Of a stretch of 64,000 bases of DNA, positions 36,986 through 46,121 are shown in pieces; the first letter of the stretch is position 1, and each line of letters begins with the position of its first letter. A model generated the notes under the pieces. That model had not been told where the DNA came from. It ran no database searches and worked only from the letters and a program-made list of their open reading frames with translations. A program made the translations under genes and the position numbers. This DNA is from PALSA-894 sp963757565 (GTDB taxonomy: Bacteria > Pseudomonadota > Alphaproteobacteria > Rhizobiales > Xanthobacteraceae), in assembly GCA_963757565.1 (NCBI GenBank), contig CAVWSB010000011.1:186001-250000 (forward strand), in the 5' to 3' direction.

Positions 36986-38668
36986 TCAGTTGGGAATGAG
37001 AACGTTGACGAGCGCCTGCTTTCCCCCGCGCACGGCATCGCGCGCGCGGGCAAGGGCAGGGGCCAATTCTTCGAATGTCTCGACGCGCTCGCCGTGGCCG
37101 CCTTGCGCGCGCACAAGTTCGTCGAACGGCGGCGAGGGCGACAGGTCGGCGAGGAACTGGCCGTCATCGTCGCCCGCGACGCCATCCTTGAACATGGAGA
37201 GCGTCGCGCGCCGCACCGCGCCGTAGCGCGCATTGTTGAACACGACCGCGAGGATCGGCAGGTCGAATTTGCCGGCGACCCAGTGGCACACGGTCGGGTT
37301 CGCAAACATGTAGGCACCGTCGCCGATCGCTGCGACGACGAACTTCTCCGGCGCCGCAAGCTTCGCGCCGAGCGCGGCACCGAAACCCCAGCCGAGCCCG
37401 CCCGCGGTCGAGAGCCCGTAGAACGTGCCCGGTTTCTCGCGCGCGCAGTATTCGAGCGAGAGCGGATATTCGTTGAAGATCACCGCGTCTTCGCCGACAG
37501 CCTCGGCCACGGCGCGCGAGAAGGTTGCGGTGTTGAGCGTCTGCGCACGCGCTTCCTTGTCGGCCTTGGCGCGGCGCGCCTGATGGCGCTCGATAAGCCT
37601 GGCGCGACGCGCGTCGACATCAAGCGTTTTCTTCGCGAGCGCGGCATCGAGCGCTGTCAGCACAATGCTCACCGGCGCAGCGATCGAGAGATCGGTCTGG
37701 AACGTGCGCATTGGGTAACGTGCAAACGTCGGGTCCTCGCCGATATGCGCGACGCGGCAGCCCGCGGCAGGGCTTTCGACGCGCGGGTACCACGGCGCGT
37801 CGCTTTCGATCACGAGAATGAGGTCCGCATCGCCGACCAGTGGGGCGGAGTCGTAACCCGCATTCATCGGATGCGACGACGGCAGCGCAAGCGCGCGCGC
37901 ATTGTGCGTCACCACCGGGATGGCGGCGCGTTCGGCAAGTTTCGCCAGCGCCGCGACGGCGCTCTCGTCCGTGCCGAACCCCGCGGTGATGACGAGCGGC
38001 CGCTCGGCCTTGGCGATCCAGCCCGCGAGCTGTTCGATCGCCGCCGGATCGGGATAAGCGGCGCTCGGCACAGGGCGCGGCACGATCGCGGGTTCTTCAT
38101 CGAGCGTAGCGGACAGCGGCTCGCGCGGCAGCACCAGATAGACCGGTCCGCGCGGCGCCGTCATCGTCTGCTCGTGCGCGCGCGCCACCACATCGGCGAC
38201 CTGCTCCGGCACGCGCAGCTCGTAATCCCACTTCACGATCTCGCGCACCATGCCAGCCTGGTCGAACATCTCCTGGCCCCAGTGAATCTGGCGCGAGCGC
38301 GAGCCGAACTTGCCCTTCTCGGTGATCGGCGTGCGGCCCGCCGCGAGGATCAGCGGCACGCGATCGCGCGCCAGATTGATCAGATTGTTGATCGTGTTTC
38401 CCGTGCCGACATTGACATGCACCATCACGGCCTGCGGCCGACCGGTCTGGGTGTAGGCGCCATGCGCCATCGCGACCGCGAGGTTTTCATGCGGCACAAG
38501 CACCGGGCGCGGCAGCTTCGTGTTGCTCTTGGCGCCGCGCGCGAAGGCCTCGACGATCGGCGGAAAATCCGTGCCGGGATTGCAGAAAAAATAATCGACG
38601 CCGTGCTCGGCGAGCGCGCGCAGGAACACCTCGCCTGCGATCGTTTTGCGCTCGACGCTGCCTTGCAC
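36986..38668 (-). CDS. Thiamine diphosphate-dependent enzyme (acetolactate synthase-like)
   Basis: 560 residues in the three-domain order of the acetohydroxyacid synthase/benzoylformate decarboxylase superfamily. The N-terminal pyrimidine-binding domain has the catalytic glutamate in VPHENLAVAMAHG at 61. A central domain spans about 200-330. The C-terminal pyrophosphate domain has the IGDGAYMFANP...FNNARYG metal-binding motif. FAD binding is not needed in all members and cannot be judged here. The pairing with an ACMSD-like decarboxylase suggests handling of a 2-oxo acid in an aromatic or amino acid pathway (inference). It is divergent from the DUF3237 gene across 105 bases. Confidence 0.8.
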   Translation of the reverse strand: MQGSVERKTIAGEVFLRALAEHGVDYFFCNPGTDFPPIVEAFARGAKSNTKLPRPVLVPHENLAVAMAHGAYTQTGRPQAVMVHVNVGTGNTINNLINLARDRVPLILAAGRTPITEKGKFGSRSRQIHWGQEMFDQAGMVREIVKWDYELRVPEQVADVVARAHEQTMTAPRGPVYLVLPREPLSATLDEEPAIVPRPVPSAAYPDPAAIEQLAGWIAKAERPLVITAGFGTDESAVAALAKLAERAAIPVVTHNARALALPSSHPMNAGYDSAPLVGDADLILVIESDAPWYPRVESPAAGCRVAHIGEDPTFARYPMRTFQTDLSIAAPVSIVLTALDAALAKKTLDVDARRARLIERHQARRAKADKEARAQTLNTATFSRAVAEAVGEDAVIFNEYPLSLEYCAREKPGTFYGLSTAGGLGWGFGAALGAKLAAPEKFVVAAIGDGAYMFANPTVCHWVAGKFDLPILAVVFNNARYGAVRRATLSMFKDGVAGDDDGQFLADLSPSPPFDELVRAQGGHGERVETFEELAPALARARDAVRGGKQALVNVLIPN

Positions 38669-38773
38669 GTTCGTCCCTGCGGCTGGTTATAGTGCCGATG
38701 TCCTACGCGACCCGGATGGCGCTTACAACATGGGCCCGGCCGGTTGGGCCATGACAAAACGCATGGGGGAGGC

Positions 38774-39226
38774 ATGATTTCGCCTGAGCCGATTTTCCGC
38801 ATTCATTGCGAGGTGGCGAACCTTGTCGACCTCGGCCCGGCGCCGTTCGGGCATCGGCGCGTCGTCAATCTGCTGGGTGGAACCGTGAGCGGTGCAAAGC
38901 TCACCGGCCGCATCCTGCCGGGCGGCTCCGACTGGCAGGTGATGGCGGCGGACGGCGCGCTCGACATCCACGCGCGCTACACGATCCAGAGCGACGCCGG
39001 CGCGCTGATCCAGGCGGATTCCAAGGGCGTGCGCAACGGGCCGCCGGAGGTGATGGCGCGGCTGGCGAAGGGCGAGGATGTCGATCCTTCTCTGTATTAT
39101 TTCCGCACCGTGATGCGGTTTGAAACGGCGCATCCGAGCGCGATGTGGCTGAACCGCATTCTGGCGCTCGCAAAGGGCGCAAGAGAGAAGAATGCCGTGA
39201 AGCTTGAGGTGTATGAGGTGTTGTGA
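38774..39226 (+). CDS. DUF3237 family protein
   Basis: 150 residues, all-beta in appearance. LGGTVSGAKLTGRILPGGSDWQ (about 34-55) and the following DIHARYTIQSDAGALIQADSKG, with a terminal YFRTVMRFET and MWLNRILALA, match the DUF3237 family pattern. The family has no established function; members often occur beside aromatic-compound genes. The ATG at 38774 has GGGGGAGG ahead of it, so the start is firm. It is transcribed away from the ThDP enzyme and followed by a family D-like repeat. Confidence 0.75.
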   Translation: MISPEPIFRIHCEVANLVDLGPAPFGHRRVVNLLGGTVSGAKLTGRILPGGSDWQVMAADGALDIHARYTIQSDAGALIQADSKGVRNGPPEVMARLAKGEDVDPSLYYFRTVMRFETAHPSAMWLNRILALAKGAREKNAVKLEVYEVL

Positions 39227-39234
39227 ACGCCGCT

Positions 39235-39345
39235 GTCGTCCGGAAGTCGCGAAGCGGCTATCCGGGACCCATTTCTCCATCAGCGCGAACCGCGAGGTGG
39301 GTCCCGGGTCTCGTTCGCTGCGCGAACGTCGCCCGGGATGACAAC
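39235..39345. repeat. Extragenic palindrome, family D-like
   Basis: GTCGTCCGGAAGTCGCG near 39236 faces CGCGAACGTCGCCCGGGATGAC near 39321; inside, CCGGGACCCATTTCTCC pairs in part with GAGGTGGGTCCCGG. Sits between convergent genes (DUF3237 and a permease). Confidence 0.65.
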
Positions 39346-39354
39346 CGGGCGAAA

Positions 39355-40179
39355 CTATCCCCCCTTCACCGCACCCGCTGTCAGTCCCGCCACGATCTGT
39401 CGCTGCGCGAACACGGTGAGCAGCAGCACCGGCAGCGTGACAAGCAGCGCGGCGGCGGCGAGCGGCCCCCAGCTCAACTGGTCGAACGAGATCATGTTGT
39501 AAACCGCGACGGGAAGCGTGCGGGTCTCGCGTCCCGCCAGCACGATGCCGAACACGAAGTTGTTCCACGAGAAGATCACCGCGAGGATGAACGCGACCGC
39601 GATGCCGGGCTTGGCGATCGGCAGCGCGACATGGCGGAACACCTGCCAGCGCGTCGCGCCGTCGATCAGCGCGGCTTCCTCCAGTTCCAGCGGCGTCGTC
39701 TCGAAATAGCCGATCATGATCCAGATCACGATCGGCACCGTGACGACCAGATGGATGATGATCTGCGGCACCAGTGTGCCGAGCAGACCGAGCCACTGGA
39801 ACATCAGGAACAGCGGGATCAGATACGAGAGCCCCGGCGTGATGCGCGCGATCAGGATCACGATCGCGGACTTGTGCGCGTTCATGCGCGCGATGCCGTA
39901 GCCGGCCGGCACGCCGACCAGCAGCGCGAGAAGCGTCGCCGATCCGGTGACGATCAGGGTGTTGAAGAAGTAAGTGGTGAAGCGATTCGACGCGAGCACC
40001 TGCGCGTAGTTCTCCCACGCGATGCGGTCGGGCCAGAACACCGGCGGATAGCTCGCATTGTCGATTTCGTATTTCAGCGACAGCGAGATCATCCAGAGGA
40101 AGAACAGGATCGCGGGCGACACGATGACGAACACCGAAACGCCGAGTGCGACCTTGCTCAAGATTTGCCGCAGGCTCAT
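39355..40179 (-). CDS. Sugar-type ABC transporter permease 2 (MalG-like)
   Basis: A 274-residue permease of the carbohydrate uptake CUT1 type, six hydrophobic segments. The docking loop reads EEAALIDGATRWQVFRHVALPIAKPG at about 180-205. The ATG overlaps the stop of permease 1 (ATGA). It is the last gene in a minus-strand set consisting of binding protein, PaiB, permease 1 and permease 2. No ATPase gene is in the set, so a shared ATPase from elsewhere would be needed. Confidence 0.88.
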   Translation of the reverse strand: MSLRQILSKVALGVSVFVIVSPAILFFLWMISLSLKYEIDNASYPPVFWPDRIAWENYAQVLASNRFTTYFFNTLIVTGSATLLALLVGVPAGYGIARMNAHKSAIVILIARITPGLSYLIPLFLMFQWLGLLGTLVPQIIIHLVVTVPIVIWIMIGYFETTPLELEEAALIDGATRWQVFRHVALPIAKPGIAVAFILAVIFSWNNFVFGIVLAGRETRTLPVAVYNMISFDQLSWGPLAAAALLVTLPVLLLTVFAQRQIVAGLTAGAVKGG

Positions 40180-41087
40180 GCGCCGGCCTCGACCCAGTGC
40201 ATGCGCTGGCGCGCATAAAGCATCACGGCGGCGAGCATCACAATGATGACGAAAAAGATGAGCGCGATCGCCGAGCCGTAGCCGATGTCGTAGTAAACGA
40301 ACGCCACGCTGTAGAGATAGAGGTTGATCGTTTCAGATGCCGAGCCCGGCCCGCCCTGTGTGATCGCGAAGATGATGTCGAAGCTTTTCACCGCGTCGAT
40401 CATGCGGATCATCGCGGCGATGAACAGGAACGGCGTGATCAGCGGCAGCGTGATGTAGCGGAACATCTGCCAGAAGCTCGCGCCGTCGATCAGCGCACTC
40501 TCATAGGGCTCCTGCGGAATCGCCGCGAGGCCGCCGAGCACGATCAGCATGACGAGCGGCGTCCATTGCCAGGTCTCGACCAGCACCAGCGACGGGATGA
40601 CGGTGCCCGGGTCGAACACCCAGAGCTGCGGCGGGATACCGACGAGCGAGAGCAGATAGTTCAGCACGCCGAGCTGCGGGTGGAACATCATGGTCCACAC
40701 CAGCGCGATCGCCACCGGCGTTGCCATCATCGGCATGATGAAGATGCCGCGCAGAACACCGCGCATCGGAAATTTCTGGTGGAACACCACGGCCGCCAAC
40801 GTCCCGAACAGGAGCGGCAGCACGACCGAGAGCACGGTGTAGAACAGCGTGTGCCCGACCGCCTCGATGAAGCGCGGATCGTTCGGCAGCCGCAGGTAGT
40901 TCGCGAGCCCTACGAATGTGGTCGGCGCGCCGACCTTCCACTCGTGCAGGCTCATCCAGACCGTAAAGACCCACGGAAAGATGATGACGGCCAGCACGAC
41001 GATCAGCGCCGGCATCACGAACGGCCAGTAGGACGGCGGCCGCCACTCGGTCTGCGGCGTGACTGGTGCGCTCTCGGCAGGCTGCAT
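40176..41087 (-). CDS. Sugar-type ABC transporter permease 1 (MalF-like)
   Basis: A 303-residue permease paired with the MalG-like one. Its docking loop, PYESALIDGASFWQMFRYITLPLITP, lies around 205-230. The ATG at 41087 is chosen because the residues before it (up to 41399) overlap the paiB gene in another frame and look unlike a permease. It is translationally coupled to permease 2. The substrate is probably a sugar or polyol, by family. Confidence 0.88.
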   Translation of the reverse strand: MQPAESAPVTPQTEWRPPSYWPFVMPALIVVLAVIIFPWVFTVWMSLHEWKVGAPTTFVGLANYLRLPNDPRFIEAVGHTLFYTVLSVVLPLLFGTLAAVVFHQKFPMRGVLRGIFIMPMMATPVAIALVWTMMFHPQLGVLNYLLSLVGIPPQLWVFDPGTVIPSLVLVETWQWTPLVMLIVLGGLAAIPQEPYESALIDGASFWQMFRYITLPLITPFLFIAAMIRMIDAVKSFDIIFAITQGGPGSASETINLYLYSVAFVYYDIGYGSAIALIFFVIIVMLAAVMLYARQRMHWVEAGA

Positions 41088-41116
41088 GATCTTTTTTCGC
41101 GTGCCGCTCACTTTGA

Positions 41117-41758
41117 TCAGCGGCGTGTTGCGTTCTGGTGCGCGACGGCCGCGGCGATCTCGGAATCGTCGCCGCTCGCCCGCGCGTTGAGGCCCTCGAC
41201 GACGCCCTTCCAGTCCGGCTCCTGACGATTCTGGCTCATCTTCCACTTGCCTTCGAGCCGCGTGATCGGAAACCGGAATCCGACAATGCCCCGTGTCATG
41301 ACGTCGATATAGCTGTCGGGTGCGTCGGAGAGCTGCCACGGCCGAGGCTCGGTTTGCTCCTGCTGCGCGGTCAATTCGCCCACGTGTCGGCGCAGCCATT
41401 CCTTGTCCTGCATCACCTCAGGACGGCCGTAGGCGTGCGCGACCGCGTAATTCCAGGTCGGCACGACTTTGCCGGTCTCGGCTTTGGCCGGATACCAGTT
41501 CGGGGTGATGTAACCCTCCGGTCCCTGGAAGATCATCATCGCCTCGTTGCCCTCGGCGAGGTCGCGCCAGTGCGGATTGGCGCGCGCCAGATGGCATTCG
41601 ATCAGGCCAAAAGGTCCCTCGCTTTTCAGCACGGTCGGAAGATGGCTGGCGTAGAGACCGAGGGGGCCATTCGAGATCAGCGCCGCGAAGGGTCTCCCGC
41701 GCATCAGTGCATGAATCTGCGTCACGTCGTCGACGCGGAAGTGGTCGGGCAGATACAT
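41117..41758 (-). CDS. paiB: PaiB family FMN-binding transcriptional regulator
   Basis: 213 residues with the PaiB hallmarks: MYLPDHFRVDD at the start, GLYASHLP near 33-40, the HLARANPHW strand, YITPNWYPAK near 108, VPTWNYAVAHAYG near 123-135 and a C-terminal IVGFRFPITRLEGKWKMSQNR. The fold is a flavin-binding split barrel. In Bacillus, PaiB works with PaiA as a negative regulator. No PaiA acetyltransferase is nearby. It sits between the binding-protein and permease genes of a sugar ABC system, on the same strand and 29 bases from permease 1. Confidence 0.88.
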   Translation of the reverse strand: MYLPDHFRVDDVTQIHALMRGRPFAALISNGPLGLYASHLPTVLKSEGPFGLIECHLARANPHWRDLAEGNEAMMIFQGPEGYITPNWYPAKAETGKVVPTWNYAVAHAYGRPEVMQDKEWLRRHVGELTAQQEQTEPRPWQLSDAPDSYIDVMTRGIVGFRFPITRLEGKWKMSQNRQEPDWKGVVEGLNARASGDDSEIAAAVAHQNATRR

Positions 41759-41777
41759 CGCGGTTGAACCTCTCTCC

Positions 41778-41846
41778 CGCTCGTCCCCGCGAGAGCCGGG
41801 ACCCAGCTTAAGGACGGCTGGAGTCCCGCTCGCGCGGGAATGAGCG
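41778..41846. repeat. Extragenic palindrome, family B
   Basis: CCGCTCGTCCCCGCGAGAGC at 41778 and GTCCCGCTCGCGCGGGAATG at about 41824 are the arms, with GGGACCCAGC between. It lies between paiB and the binding-protein gene. Confidence 0.7.
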
Positions 41847-41872
41847 AGATCGTTTGCGACCGAAAATCGTCA

Positions 41873-41932
41873 CGCCCGGGACAGTTGCGCCCAACACGCT
41901 TACGCCCAGTTCGCTTACGCCCAGGACGCTTA
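41873..41932. repeat. Four tandem 15-bp units ending at a stop codon
   Basis: Units start at 41873, 41888, 41903 and 41918, each beginning CGCCC; the last three end CGCTTA or GCTTA. The array ends exactly on the stop codon of the binding-protein gene (TTA at 41930-41932 on plus, TAA on minus). Because 15 is a multiple of three, each unit after the stop repeats TAA in frame on the minus strand. Confidence 0.8.
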
Positions 41933-43252
41933 CGACGCCTTCTCGCTGCGCTCCAGGATCGGGCGGAACTGTTCGTGCGCCTTTTTCAGTTCGGTCGCGG
42001 GATCGGCACCGGCGAGCGTCGCCGTCACGGCGGCGCCGACGAGATCGCGGAATTCCGCCACCGGAATGACGACCGGCAGGCCGAGCTTGGAGATCTTCCC
42101 GGCATCCACCACCGACTGGAACCACTCCTTCGGCAGCGTCACGCCTTTCTGCACCTCGGTGTCGTTGAGGATCGAGTTGCGGAACGGCACGCCGCCGCCG
42201 GCCTGCACCAGCCGCGCGCCCTGCTGTTTCGAGACGACCCACTGGCAGAGCAGATACGCGGCTTCCTTCTTGGTGCACGCCGCCGGAATCCCGATGCCGT
42301 CCCCATACGTGGCCGAATACTGACCCTTCGGGCCGGCCGGCACCATCGCGTAGCCGACCTTGCCGACCACGCGCGAGGAGTTCGGGTTTTCCACGCCCGG
42401 CGCCCAGCCGACGCCGTCGACCCACATCGCGGCACGCCCCTGCGCGAAGGCGGCAAGCGACTCCATCCAGTTGAAGCCCGCAACGCCGGGCGGCGAGTAC
42501 TTGTTGGAGAGGTCGTAACACTTGGTCGCCTCGATCGCCTCCGGCCCATCGGTCAGGATGTTGCCCTTCGCGTCGAGGAATTCGCCGCCGTAGTTGAGGA
42601 AATAGTTGGTCCACAGCGTCATGTTGGCGTTCTTCAGCCCGCGCCCGACATAGCCGTAAACGCCGGCCTTGGTGTCGGTCAGCTTGTCGGCGAGCGCGTT
42701 CATCTCGTCGAGGGTCTTCGGCACCTGCGCGCCGGCCTTCGCGAAGATCTCCTTGTTGTAATAGAGAATGAAGTAGTCGACCGACCACGGCAGCGAGAGC
42801 ATCTGCCCCTTGTCGTTCTTGGCGTAGGAAAGCCCCGCGGCGGAGAAATCGCTTTCCACGAGATCGGGCGCGGTCAGGCTCGGGTCCTTCATGAACGGCG
42901 TCATGTCGGCGAGCCAGCCGGCCTTCTCGAACTGCCGCTTCTGCACATGATAGGAGACGTGCACCACGTCGAAGCTCGGCTTGCCTGAGGCAAGCTCGAT
43001 CACGCATTTCTGGCGCTGCTGCTGCTCGGGGATCTGCTCCGACTCGACCTGGATGCCGGTGAGCTCGGTGAATTCCTTGATGTACTTCTGGAAGTTGTCG
43101 CCGCGCGGCCCCTTGGCGAGGATCGCCTCGAGCTTGGTGCCGGCATATTTCTTCCAGTTCACCTCGGCGCGCGCGGGCGTTGCGGCCAATCCGGCGGCGG
43201 TTGCGGCGGTGCCGGCCAAGAGTGCGCGGCGCGATAGCCTGATCTGATCCAT
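41930..43252 (-). CDS. Sugar-type ABC transporter substrate-binding protein
   Basis: A 440-residue periplasmic binding protein of the family 1 (MalE/UgpB-like) class. A twin-arginine signal (LSRRALLAG, arginines 8-9) is followed by a hydrophobic region and an AAGLAATPARAEV cleavage site. In the mature part FTELTGIQVESEQIPEQQQRQKC, FDVVHVSYHVQ, LPWSVDYFILYYNKEIFAKAG and AAMWVDGVGWAPG are typical positions of the ligand cleft. It is the first gene of the minus-strand importer set, divergent from the hydroxycinnamate operon. The stop codon falls within a 15-bp tandem repeat. Confidence 0.88.
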   Translation of the reverse strand: MDQIRLSRRALLAGTAATAAGLAATPARAEVNWKKYAGTKLEAILAKGPRGDNFQKYIKEFTELTGIQVESEQIPEQQQRQKCVIELASGKPSFDVVHVSYHVQKRQFEKAGWLADMTPFMKDPSLTAPDLVESDFSAAGLSYAKNDKGQMLSLPWSVDYFILYYNKEIFAKAGAQVPKTLDEMNALADKLTDTKAGVYGYVGRGLKNANMTLWTNYFLNYGGEFLDAKGNILTDGPEAIEATKCYDLSNKYSPPGVAGFNWMESLAAFAQGRAAMWVDGVGWAPGVENPNSSRVVGKVGYAMVPAGPKGQYSATYGDGIGIPAACTKKEAAYLLCQWVVSKQQGARLVQAGGGVPFRNSILNDTEVQKGVTLPKEWFQSVVDAGKISKLGLPVVIPVAEFRDLVGAAVTATLAGADPATELKKAHEQFRPILERSEKAS

Positions 43253-43360
43253 GCGATCCTCCCGATTTTGTTATGTCGTGCCGGATTGTAGCGTGCGCTA
43301 ACATGTTTGCCAGCCGCGACCCGCTGCCGCAAGCTTGACCCACGCCGGCGCCGAATGTGA

Positions 43361-43372
43361 TGTTGCATAACA
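43361..43372. promoter_or_regulatory. Candidate operator for the hydroxycinnamate operon
   Basis: TGTTGCATAACA has TGTT/AACA arms around a 4-base core, 22 bases ahead of the first gene of the operon. This is a plausible MarR-type binding site because a MarR gene closes the operon. A related TGTTGCGCCAAC sequence lies before the TRAP genes at 49154. Not tested. Confidence 0.3.
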
Positions 43373-43394
43373 ATCTTGGATCAGGGCAGGAAAC

Positions 43395-44187
43395 ATGGCG
43401 AAGCGGCCGCCCAAGCTGCCGAAATCCCTCAACGTCGAACGGCGCGGCGCGGTCGCAATCGTAACGCTGGCGCGGCCCGAGAAGCGAAATGCGCTCAACG
43501 ACACGACCGTACTCGGGCTTGAGGCCTTCTTCGCGAGCCTGCCGGCGGGCGTGAAGGCCGTGGTGCTCAACGCACAGGGCAAGCATTTCTCCGCCGGGCT
43601 CGATCTTTCCGAACTCAAGGTGCTGAGCACCGAGGACGGCATCGCGCACTCGCGCATGTGGCACGGCATTTTCGACAAGATCGAATTCGGCCGCGTGCCG
43701 GTCGTCACCGTGATGCACGGCGCGGTGGTCGGCGGCGGGCTGGAGCTTGCGGCCGCGACACACATTCGCATCGCGGAGCGCTCGGCCTATTACGCGCTGC
43801 CGGAAGGGCTCGCGCGGCATCTTCGTCGGCGGCGGCGGCTCGGTGCGCATCCCGCGCCTGATCGGCGTGTCGCGCATGATGGACCTGATGCTCACCGGCC
43901 GCACCTACGGGGCCGAGGAGGGCCAGGCGCTCGGGCTGTCGCATTACCTCGTCGGGGACGGCGAGGGGCTCGCGAAAGGGATCGAGATCGCGAAGCGCAT
44001 TGCGACCAATTCACCGACCACAAACTTCGCGATCCTCAATGTGCTGCCGCGCATCGCCGAGCAGGACCGCGCCAGCGGCTATGTGATGGAATCCCTCACC
44101 GCCGCAATCGCACAGGGCAACGAGGAAGCCAAGAAACGCATCCGGGATTTTCTCGAAAAGCGCGCCGCCAAGGTGGAGCGGAAATGA
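43395..44187 (+). CDS. Enoyl-CoA hydratase, probable hydroxycinnamoyl-CoA hydratase (one frame break)
   Basis: About 263 residues in two frames. Both catalytic glutamate positions are kept: GGGLELAAATH and YALPEG. The oxyanion segment FSAGLDLSEL is near residue 64. The second frame continues GIFVGGGGSVRIPRLIGVSRM, TGRTYGAEEGQALGL and ends KKRIRDFLEKRAAKVERK. The break is at GGG 43806-43808; removing one G gives LPEGSRGIFVGGGG. It opens the operon with a feruloyl-CoA synthetase next, so it likely hydrates the side-chain double bond of hydroxycinnamoyl-CoA. A lyase that releases the aldehyde is the alternative, but the downstream dehydrogenase and thiolase favour plain hydration. Confidence 0.8.
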
Positions 44188-44191
44188 TTCA

Positions 44192-44264
44192 CTCTCCGCT
44201 CATGCCCGCGAAAGCGGGCATCCAGTTCTTCGCTCTGGGTCCCCGCCTTCGCGGGGACGAGCGG
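44192..44264. repeat. Extragenic palindrome, family B
   Basis: CTCTCCGCTCATGCCCGCGA at 44192 with AAAGCGGGCATCCAG, then GGGTCCCCGCCTTCGCGGGG at about 44237 with ACGAGCGG. Located between the hydratase and the synthetase genes, in an operon. Confidence 0.75.
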
Positions 44265-44269
44265 AAATA

Positions 44270-46121
44270 ATGGCTGCGCCACAGCCCGTAAGCACCAAAG
44301 TGCGTCGCACGCGCGCCGTGAAACTCTGCGCGCCCGAAGTGCTGCTCGATCGGCGCGCCGACGGCACGATCTTTCTCAAATCCGGACGCACGCTGCCCGC
44401 ATATTCCGCGAAACTAAGCGACCGCCTCGTGCACTGGGCGCACGTTGCGCCGGAGCGTGCGTTCATGGCCGAGCGCGACCCTCTGACGGCGGCTGGCGCA
44501 CGCTCACCTATGCGCAAACGCTGGCAGAAAATCCGCCGCATCGGCGCCGCGCTGCTGACGCGCGGTCTCTCGGCCGAACAACCGATCGTTATCCTCTCGG
44601 GCAACGATCTCGAACACGCGCTGCTGGGCTTGGCCGCCAATTACGTCGGTATCCCCTATGCGCCGGTCTCGCCGGCCTATTCGCTGATCTCGTCCGATTT
44701 CGGCAAGTTGCGCCACATCGTCAACCTGCTCACCCCCGGGCTCGTCTTCGCCGCCAACGAACATTATGCGCGCGCGATCGCGGCGGTCGTCCCGCCCGGC
44801 GTCGAGGTCATCGTCGGCAAACTCGACGTGCTTGACGCTGATCCGCAAGCCGCCGATGCGGCGCATTCACGCGTCACACCAGATACCATCGCGAAATTCC
44901 TCTTCACTTCCGGCTCGACCGGCATGCCGAAGGGCGTCATCAACACCCAGCGCATGTGGTGCGCCAACCAGGCGATGATCGTGAGCGCGCTGCAATTCTT
45001 GGCCGACGAGCCGCCCGTAATTGTCGACTGGGCGCCGTGGCATCACACCGCCGGCGGCAACCACGATGTCGGGATCGTGCGTCCATAACGGCGGCACGAT
45101 GTATATCGACGGCGGCAAGCCGCTGCCCGGCGCCATCGAGGAGACGGTGCGAAACCTGAAGGAGATCGCGCCGACCTGGTACTTCACGGTGCCGAAGGGC
45201 TATGAGGCGTTGCTGCCGTTCTTCCGCGCCGACGCCGCGCTGCGGGAAAACTTCTTTTCGCGGCTGAAGGTGCTGTGGTTCGCGGGCGCGGGCCTTGCGC
45301 AGCACGTGTTCGACGAATGGAAGGACATGGCGCACGCGACCTGCGGCGAGGACATCCTGTTCCTCACCGGGCTTGGCTCGACCGAGACCGCGCCCTACGC
45401 GTTCGGCCGCATGTGGGACACGGAGAATTCCGCCAATGTGGGCCTGCCGCCGCCCGGCATCGACGTGAAGCTGGTGCCGCTCGGCGAAGGAAAATACGAG
45501 GCGCGCCTCAAGGGGCCGAACATCACGCCCGGCTACTGGCGCGACGCAAAACTCACCGCCGAGGCGTTCGACCACGAGGGCTTCTACCGGCTCGGCGACG
45601 CGATGCGCTTCGATGATCCGGCGGACCCCGCGAAGGGCCTGCTGTTCGAAGGCCGCATCGCCGAGGACTTCAAGCTCGCGACCGGCACGTGGGTCGCGGT
45701 CGGCCCGCTGCGCGTCGCGCTGATCGCGCATTTCGCACCCTATGTGCGCGACGTGGTGATCGCAGGCGCGGACCGCGATGCCGTCACGGCGATCATCTTC
45801 CCGGATCTCGACGCCTGCCGCCGTCTTGCGCCCGACCTGAAGGATGCGGACGCCGCGACGATCGTTGCGCACGAGAGCGTGCGGCGCGAGTTCGGCTTTC
45901 TGCTCGGTAGCTTTGCCAAGGCCGCGACAGGTTCGTCCAATCGTGTGATGCGCGCGATCTTGACCGAAACACCGCCCTCGCTCGACGTGGGCGAAGCAAC
46001 CGACAAGGGCTCGATCAACCAGCGCATGGTGCTGCGGCATCGCGGCGCGCTGGTGGACGAGCTTTATGCCGACCAGCCATCCGCGCGCGTGATCGCGGCC
46101 GACGAAAAGGTAGTTCGATGA
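44270..46121 (+). CDS. fcs: Feruloyl-CoA synthetase (three frame breaks)
   Basis: About 616 residues once three breaks are repaired. The N-terminus (RAVKLCAPEVLLDRRADGTI...SGRTLPAYSAKLSDRLVHWA) is typical of feruloyl-CoA synthases. The AMP-binding motif FLFTSGSTGMPKGV is near residue 205, WAPWHHTAGGNHDVG near 258, LTGLGSTETAPYAFG in the middle and LLFEGRIAEDFKLATGTWV near the C-terminal hinge. Breaks: near 44482 (one base missing), at AAAA 44533-44536 (one extra) and at about 45080 (one extra). The first two cancel, giving a short garbled stretch. It ligates CoA to ferulate, p-coumarate or related acids with ATP. Its stop overlaps the thiolase start by four bases. Confidence 0.82.

Noticed and set aside
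36329..38692. A 787-codon open frame on the plus strand over the amidohydrolase and ThDP genes
   Set aside because: It is the mirror of two well-conserved minus-strand genes in high-GC DNA. Its composition is rich in arginine and histidine and it has no domain pattern.
41808..43904. A 698-codon minus-strand frame
   Set aside because: It covers the sugar-binding protein in another frame and runs across the divergent promoter into the hydratase gene, with no recognisable fold.
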